Positions 35,296 through 37,702 of a stretch of 37,702 nucleotides of DNA are shown one piece after another. Source of the DNA: an uncultured Alphaproteobacteria bacterium. GTDB lineage: Bacteria; Pseudomonadota; Alphaproteobacteria; UBA8366; JADFVY01. The number at the start of each line of letters is the position of its first letter. Within the stretch, counting starts at the first letter, position 1. The position numbers were made by a program, and so were the translations under genes. Where the stretch lies: the NCBI GenBank assembly GCA_947259795.1, contig CAMYNJ010000143.1, positions 1 through 37,702 on the forward strand, in the 5' to 3' direction. The notes under the pieces were generated by a model. It did no database searches. It saw only the letters and a program-made list of their open reading frames with translations, and had not been told where the DNA came from.

Positions 35296-35319
35296 ATGAG
35301 TAACCAAGCCATAATGCAA
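35291..35319 (-). promoter_or_regulatory. hipBA promoter
   Basis: On the minus strand TTGCAT (35319-35314), a 17-base spacer and a perfect TATAAT (35296-35291) precede hipB. The outer base of the -35 box is the first base of repeat copy 2, so the promoter ends exactly at the insertion border. Confidence 0.7.
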
Positions 35320-35368
35320 GCCGCCCGTCCGTCGTCCCTTCCCGTATCCAGCCGGGTTTGACCGTCAT
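35319..35368 (-). pseudogene. 5' remnant of mlaE in repeat copy 2
   Basis: From the ATG at 35368 the minus strand reads MTVKPGWIREGTTDGRL, against MTVEPGWIREGTTDGRL in intact mlaE, then enters cassette DNA. With its ribosome-binding site kept, it could still be translated as a chimeric peptide of about 70 residues that runs into hipB out of frame. It is a truncated copy with no expected function. Confidence 0.85.
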
Positions 35369-35427
35369 GCGCCACCGCCTCCCGTTTCGCGGCCAGCATA
35401 GCGGAGACGGAGGCGGCGGCAAAGCGG
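35319..35427. repeat. Direct repeat copy 2 (right flank of hipBA)
   Basis: This is the partner of 33488-33596. It retains the mlaE ribosome-binding site and ATG but the homology breaks after 50 coding bases. Confidence 0.95.
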
Positions 35428-35562
35428 AGGATGGCACGGCACGGCATACCTACCCGCCAGATTGCCAATCGTATCGCCGCCCTCGACATCGCGCCCCTGC
35501 TTGATCGGGAACGGGCTTGCGGGCATAGAATGGCGCACCGTCGCAAAGGGAGGAGCAGGCCC

Positions 35563-36050
35563 ATGGGCAGAGGTGTCGTCGATTTCGAGAATATGGACCG
35601 GGCAGACATTGTCGCGTTGCGATCCGCGACGCCCGGCGAGGGGTTGCCGTTCCGGGTGACGAAGTTGGGCCATGTCGTGCTGAAGGTGCAGGACGTCGAA
35701 CGGTCGGTGGCGTTTTACACGAAGATCCTCGGCTTCCGGGTGTCGGATGTCTATCCCGAGAGCATGGTGCCTGGACGCATGGTATTCCTTCGCTGCAACG
35801 CGGACCATCATTGCCTGGCGCTGGTCGGCGGCGCCACGGGCCCCAACAGCTTCGCCGAGTTGCATCATCTTGCGTTCGAGGTCGGCAGCCTGGACGAGCT
35901 TTACCGCGCCCGCAAACATCTGCGCGAACAGGGCGTGAACGGCCAGATCGAGCGGACTGGCGCGAGGCCTTTTCGCTGGAGGATGCCACAGACAATCCGC
36001 CGCCGGGCCAGGACACCACGCTGCACGACCCGGCCCTGCGCAAGGACTGA
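35563..36050 (+). pseudogene. Decayed VOC (glyoxalase/dioxygenase-fold) gene
   Basis: The ATG at 35563 has AGGAG seven bases upstream. The reading frame gives a good VOC first part, KLGHVVLKVQDVERSVAFYTKILGFRVSDVYPE through AELHHLAFEVGSLDELYRARKHLREQGV, with the two usual metal-binding histidines. After about residue 130 the frame loses family similarity. The usual C-terminal block resumes in another frame as DWREAFSLEDATDNPPPGQDTTLHDPAL, ending at 36050. The stretch between, which normally holds the EFxDPxGHxLE metal-ligand glutamate, is missing. An internal deletion with frameshift therefore disables the gene. If read through it would give about 190 residues, ending at 36132. Confidence 0.82.
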
Positions 36051-36066
36051 CGGAGTCGCCCGCCCG

Positions 36067-36094
36067 GCAATTCCGGGGACACGCAATTCCGGGG
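36067..36094. repeat. Short tandem direct repeat GCAATTCCGGGG
   Basis: The 12-mer GCAATTCCGGGG occurs at 36067-36078 and again at 36083-36094, four bases apart. The AATTCCGGGGACA motif resembles sequences that I recall flanking REP-type/IS200-like elements, but no transposase is present. Confidence 0.55.
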
Positions 36095-36101
36095 GCCGTA
36101 T

Positions 36102-36121
36102 TGGAGTGAACTGGAGTGAAC
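36102..36121. repeat. Tandem direct repeat TGGAGTGAAC
   Basis: Two adjacent perfect copies of a 10-mer (36102-36111 and 36112-36121) lie in the gap between the VOC pseudogene and the YHS gene. The gap holds no gene. Confidence 0.7.
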
Positions 36122-36227
36122 CCCTGGATTGAGACAAAAGAATGAGGGACAGTTCCTGAAGGAGGAGCTGACCCGGATTAGCTCAATGCATTCCTATTGG
36201 CCGATGATCACGGTCTCTTTTCGCTGC

Positions 36228-37319
36228 CTACGGGCCGGGGCGCTGCCAGACGAACAGGCGTTCGGCCACGCCGACACCCCGGATCTTCAAGGTAACGGTT
36301 TGCGGTCCGGGAACGGGCGTGGCGAAGACCAGGATTCCCGAACGGTGATGACCGCCGGGCGGGTCGCCTTTCCATTGTTCCGCCCGCACCTCCTGTCCGC
36401 CGCCGGTCAGCAGCACGGCGCTTGACGCCATGTCCTGGTCGAGTGCGACGGAGTGGGTGTTGAGTTCAACTTCGAACCGCCAGGGCTGCGCCGCCGTCAG
36501 GTCTAGAGGCGTCACCTTGACCGTCACTTGCCCTTCCCTGTTCACCTGCGCCTGCAAGGCAGCCTCGGCGGCGGCGGGTTCGTTCCAGGCGGCAAGGCCA
36601 AGCGCCCCGACCAGCAGCGCCGCCATGGCGCCCCTGGCCGCTTGCCCGGCAAGCCCTTTGTCGCGGGAAAAGGCCCTGATCCTGCTCGCCATGTAGCCGA
36701 TACCGGCAAGGTTGGCCGCCAGTCCGAACCAGAACAGCTCCACCTGATACTGCCCGACCAGGGAGACCAGACCCGTCGCGCCCAGGGCAGGCAGAAGGTT
36801 GACCAGATAGTGGGTACAGCAGGATACCATGGCGACGCCCGACGTGGTTCCGGTGACGGCCACCACCTTGCCTGTCCGGGCCGCGGCGTGGACGGACCGG
36901 CGCAGCAACAGGAACAGACCGACCTGGATGCCAAAGCCGACTGCCAGGGCCGTGATGTAGGGCCAGAATCGCCCGAACTCGTCGAGGGTGAAGCCCCACC
37001 CGGACAGCAGACCCAGCAGACCGAAATAGACCGCCAGCAGGGCCAGCGCACCCGCCAGCCCGGCGCCCAGGGGCACGCCGAACCTGGCCGCCATCCCGCT
37101 GTCCCCCTGCACATGCCCAGGCTCGCAGCAGGCGTCCCCACCTCCCGTCTCCGTCGGGGGGTAGCGATCCGGATCCGCCATGAAGCGGTCCCGGCAGCCG
37201 GGCGAGCAGAAGTACACTTCCCCCGCCTCGGCCTGCGCGGTTGCGGCGGCATGCGCAGGGTCCACCGACATGCCGCAGACGGGGTCGATGACGAGGCTGG
37301 GCGAGGAATGTGGGTCCAT
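36228..37319 (-). CDS. YHS-domain membrane protein, probable metal handling
   Basis: The 363-residue protein has an N-terminal YHS domain (about 11-53: DPVCGMSVDP, then VYFCSPGCRDRFMADPDRY) with Cys15, Cys38 and Cys42 as likely metal ligands. A Cys-containing linker (DACCEPGH) follows, then about five membrane helices (about 82-245) with an intramembrane CC pair at 167-168 (SCCTHYLVNLLPALGATG). A C-terminal beta-rich domain (about 255-360) is predicted outside the membrane. YHS domains occur in copper/silver P-type ATPases and related proteins. The fusion suggests copper or mercury handling, but the function of this protein family is not known to me. The start at 37319 fits the promoter at 37373-37403, which lies inside the longer reading. 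Confidence 0.82.
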   Translation of the reverse strand: MDPHSSPSLVIDPVCGMSVDPAHAAATAQAEAGEVYFCSPGCRDRFMADPDRYPPTETGGGDACCEPGHVQGDSGMAARFGVPLGAGLAGALALLAVYFGLLGLLSGWGFTLDEFGRFWPYITALAVGFGIQVGLFLLLRRSVHAAARTGKVVAVTGTTSGVAMVSCCTHYLVNLLPALGATGLVSLVGQYQVELFWFGLAANLAGIGYMASRIRAFSRDKGLAGQAARGAMAALLVGALGLAAWNEPAAAEAALQAQVNREGQVTVKVTPLDLTAAQPWRFEVELNTHSVALDQDMASSAVLLTGGGQEVRAEQWKGDPPGGHHRSGILVFATPVPGPQTVTLKIRGVGVAERLFVWQRPGP

Positions 37320-37637
37320 GAGGCGCTTCCTTGCGGTCTGAAGGGACGAGGCCCGATTGCATCGCCAAGCAGAATATCGGGGTTCCAGCCGCGGGAAAGT
37401 CAATAGGTCAGGGAGGGTGGCATTCGCCATGGCTCACCAAAAGATATTGTTGAGGAGCCTTGACACCGACGCAGGGTGTTGTTGGGGCGATTTCGGTCCC
37501 TGTGCAGGCGGTGATGCGTCTCGCGCGGCGAACTCACCGGCAAGAATGCCCTTTTCTTGTGATTTTGCCGTTAAGATGGTATTGTTTATGTGTAAATGCA
37601 CTTCAAAAGCGAACAGCAGCCATACGGGACAACGCCC
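37320..37637. other. 318-bp divergent intergenic region
   Basis: It contains the MerR-type promoter (37373-37403) of the YHS gene and an ACACC/GGTGT inverted repeat around 37463-37479. The rest shows no gene; open frames on both strands lack ribosome-binding sites and family patterns. Confidence 0.5.
37373..37403 (-). promoter_or_regulatory. MerR-family-type promoter of the YHS gene
   Basis: On the minus strand TTGACT (37403-37398) and GATATT (37378-37373) are separated by 19 bases, two more than normal, with TTCC-N7-GGAA as a dyad inside the spacer. A 19-20 bp spacer with a central dyad is the signature of promoters twisted open by MerR-type activators such as CueR or ZntR. The leader to the ATG would be about 47 bases. 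No MerR-type gene lies in the window. Confidence 0.55.
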
Positions 37638-37702
37638 ATGTCGCTGAGCAGCTTGAAGGACAAACTCAATACCGGTAACGACAGCCTGGATTACGAGCAC
37701 CG
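37638..37702 (+). CDS. Start of an unidentified gene, cut by the window end
   Basis: An ATG at 37638 opens a frame reading MSLSSLKDKLNTGNDSLDYEH that runs to the end of the window. A GGGAC ten bases upstream could serve as ribosome-binding site. The start is plausible and helical in character, but with 21 residues no family can be named. Confidence 0.35.
   Translation, partial: MSLSSLKDKLNTGNDSLDYEH

Larger units (their letters stand above)
33597..35318 (-). mobile_element. hipBA cassette inserted between direct repeats
   Basis: The 1722 bases between the repeats hold exactly hipA, hipB, their operator and promoter, and nothing else. The repeated flanks are host mlaE sequence, so the block looks like an insertion that duplicated its target. 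The duplication is too long for an ordinary transposase target-site copy. Single-crossover integration or gene-end-restoring recombination is more likely. No transposase or integrase is visible. Confidence 0.5.

Noticed and set aside
35159-35437. A minus-strand frame of about 90 codons over the hipB promoter
   Set aside because: It is a chimera of duplicated mlaE codons and out-of-frame hipB sequence. It is recorded as an mlaE remnant rather than a gene.
37434-37700. An 88-codon minus-strand frame at the window end
   Set aside because: No ribosome-binding site or family match is visible and it opposes a more plausible plus-strand start at 37638.

Overview
The window looks like a chromosomal segment of a high-GC alphaproteobacterium. 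The strongest evidence is a circularly permuted (two-piece) tmRNA gene on the minus strand at about 22203-22512, next to an alphaproteobacterial-type SspB adaptor. DUF4169 and ribbon-helix-helix proteins of the alphaproteobacterial type agree with this. A Rhodospirillales-like member would fit the metabolic genes, but the order cannot be fixed from the sequence alone. No rRNA genes, tRNA genes, CRISPR arrays or phage modules were seen.

Layout. 1-2.6 kb (minus): an EamA-type exporter translationally coupled to a DjlA-like TerB/J-domain protein, then an exported DUF3750 protein. 2.6-6.9 kb (plus): a fused hydantoinase A/B (5-oxoprolinase-like) gene followed by a winged-helix regulator, with a palindrome over the promoter that is probably its operator. 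7-14.1 kb: a CBS-pair protein (minus), an unusual methyltransferase/ATP-grasp ligase fusion, a D-lactate/glycolate-type FAD dehydrogenase and a P2-type cation ATPase (all plus). The ATPase overlaps a convergent DUF2189 membrane protein. 14.9-18.8 kb: DUF4169 protein, a large AsmA-family protein with a TTG start, and a ribbon-helix-helix protein. 19-22.6 kb: an orphan CheW with a long disordered, lysine-rich tail, two back-to-back terminators, an OmpA-domain lipoprotein, sspB and ssrA. 22.8-26.4 kb: a secreted subtilisin-like protease (minus), then thyX overlapping the first of two tandem L,D-transpeptidases (plus).

26.6-35.4 kb is one long minus-strand run. In transcription order it holds hipB, hipA, mlaE (with a STAS domain), mlaF, mlaD, an auxiliary lipoprotein, malonyl-CoA decarboxylase, and the glutathione-dependent formaldehyde pair frmA/adhC and fghA. 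The hipBA toxin-antitoxin cassette lies between two 109-bp direct repeats (106/109 identical). Each repeat holds the first 16-17 codons of mlaE and its leader, so the cassette was inserted at the 5' end of the mla operon without breaking the mlaE reading frame. On the far side is a decayed VOC (glyoxalase-fold) gene with an internal deletion and frameshift, then short direct repeats. The window ends with a YHS-domain membrane protein (minus) behind a promoter with the 19-bp spacer typical of MerR-family metal-responsive promoters, and the first codons of an unidentified plus-strand gene.

The main themes are envelope maintenance (Mla-type lipid transport, AsmA, OmpA lipoprotein, L,D-transpeptidases), protein quality control (tmRNA plus SspB, DjlA-like protein) and small-molecule detoxification or salvage (formaldehyde, malonyl-CoA, oxoproline/hydantoin). 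The features most worth a second look are the hipBA insertion, the ssrA-sspB arrangement with its very short tag, the methyltransferase/ATP-grasp fusion, and the two clear regulatory palindromes.
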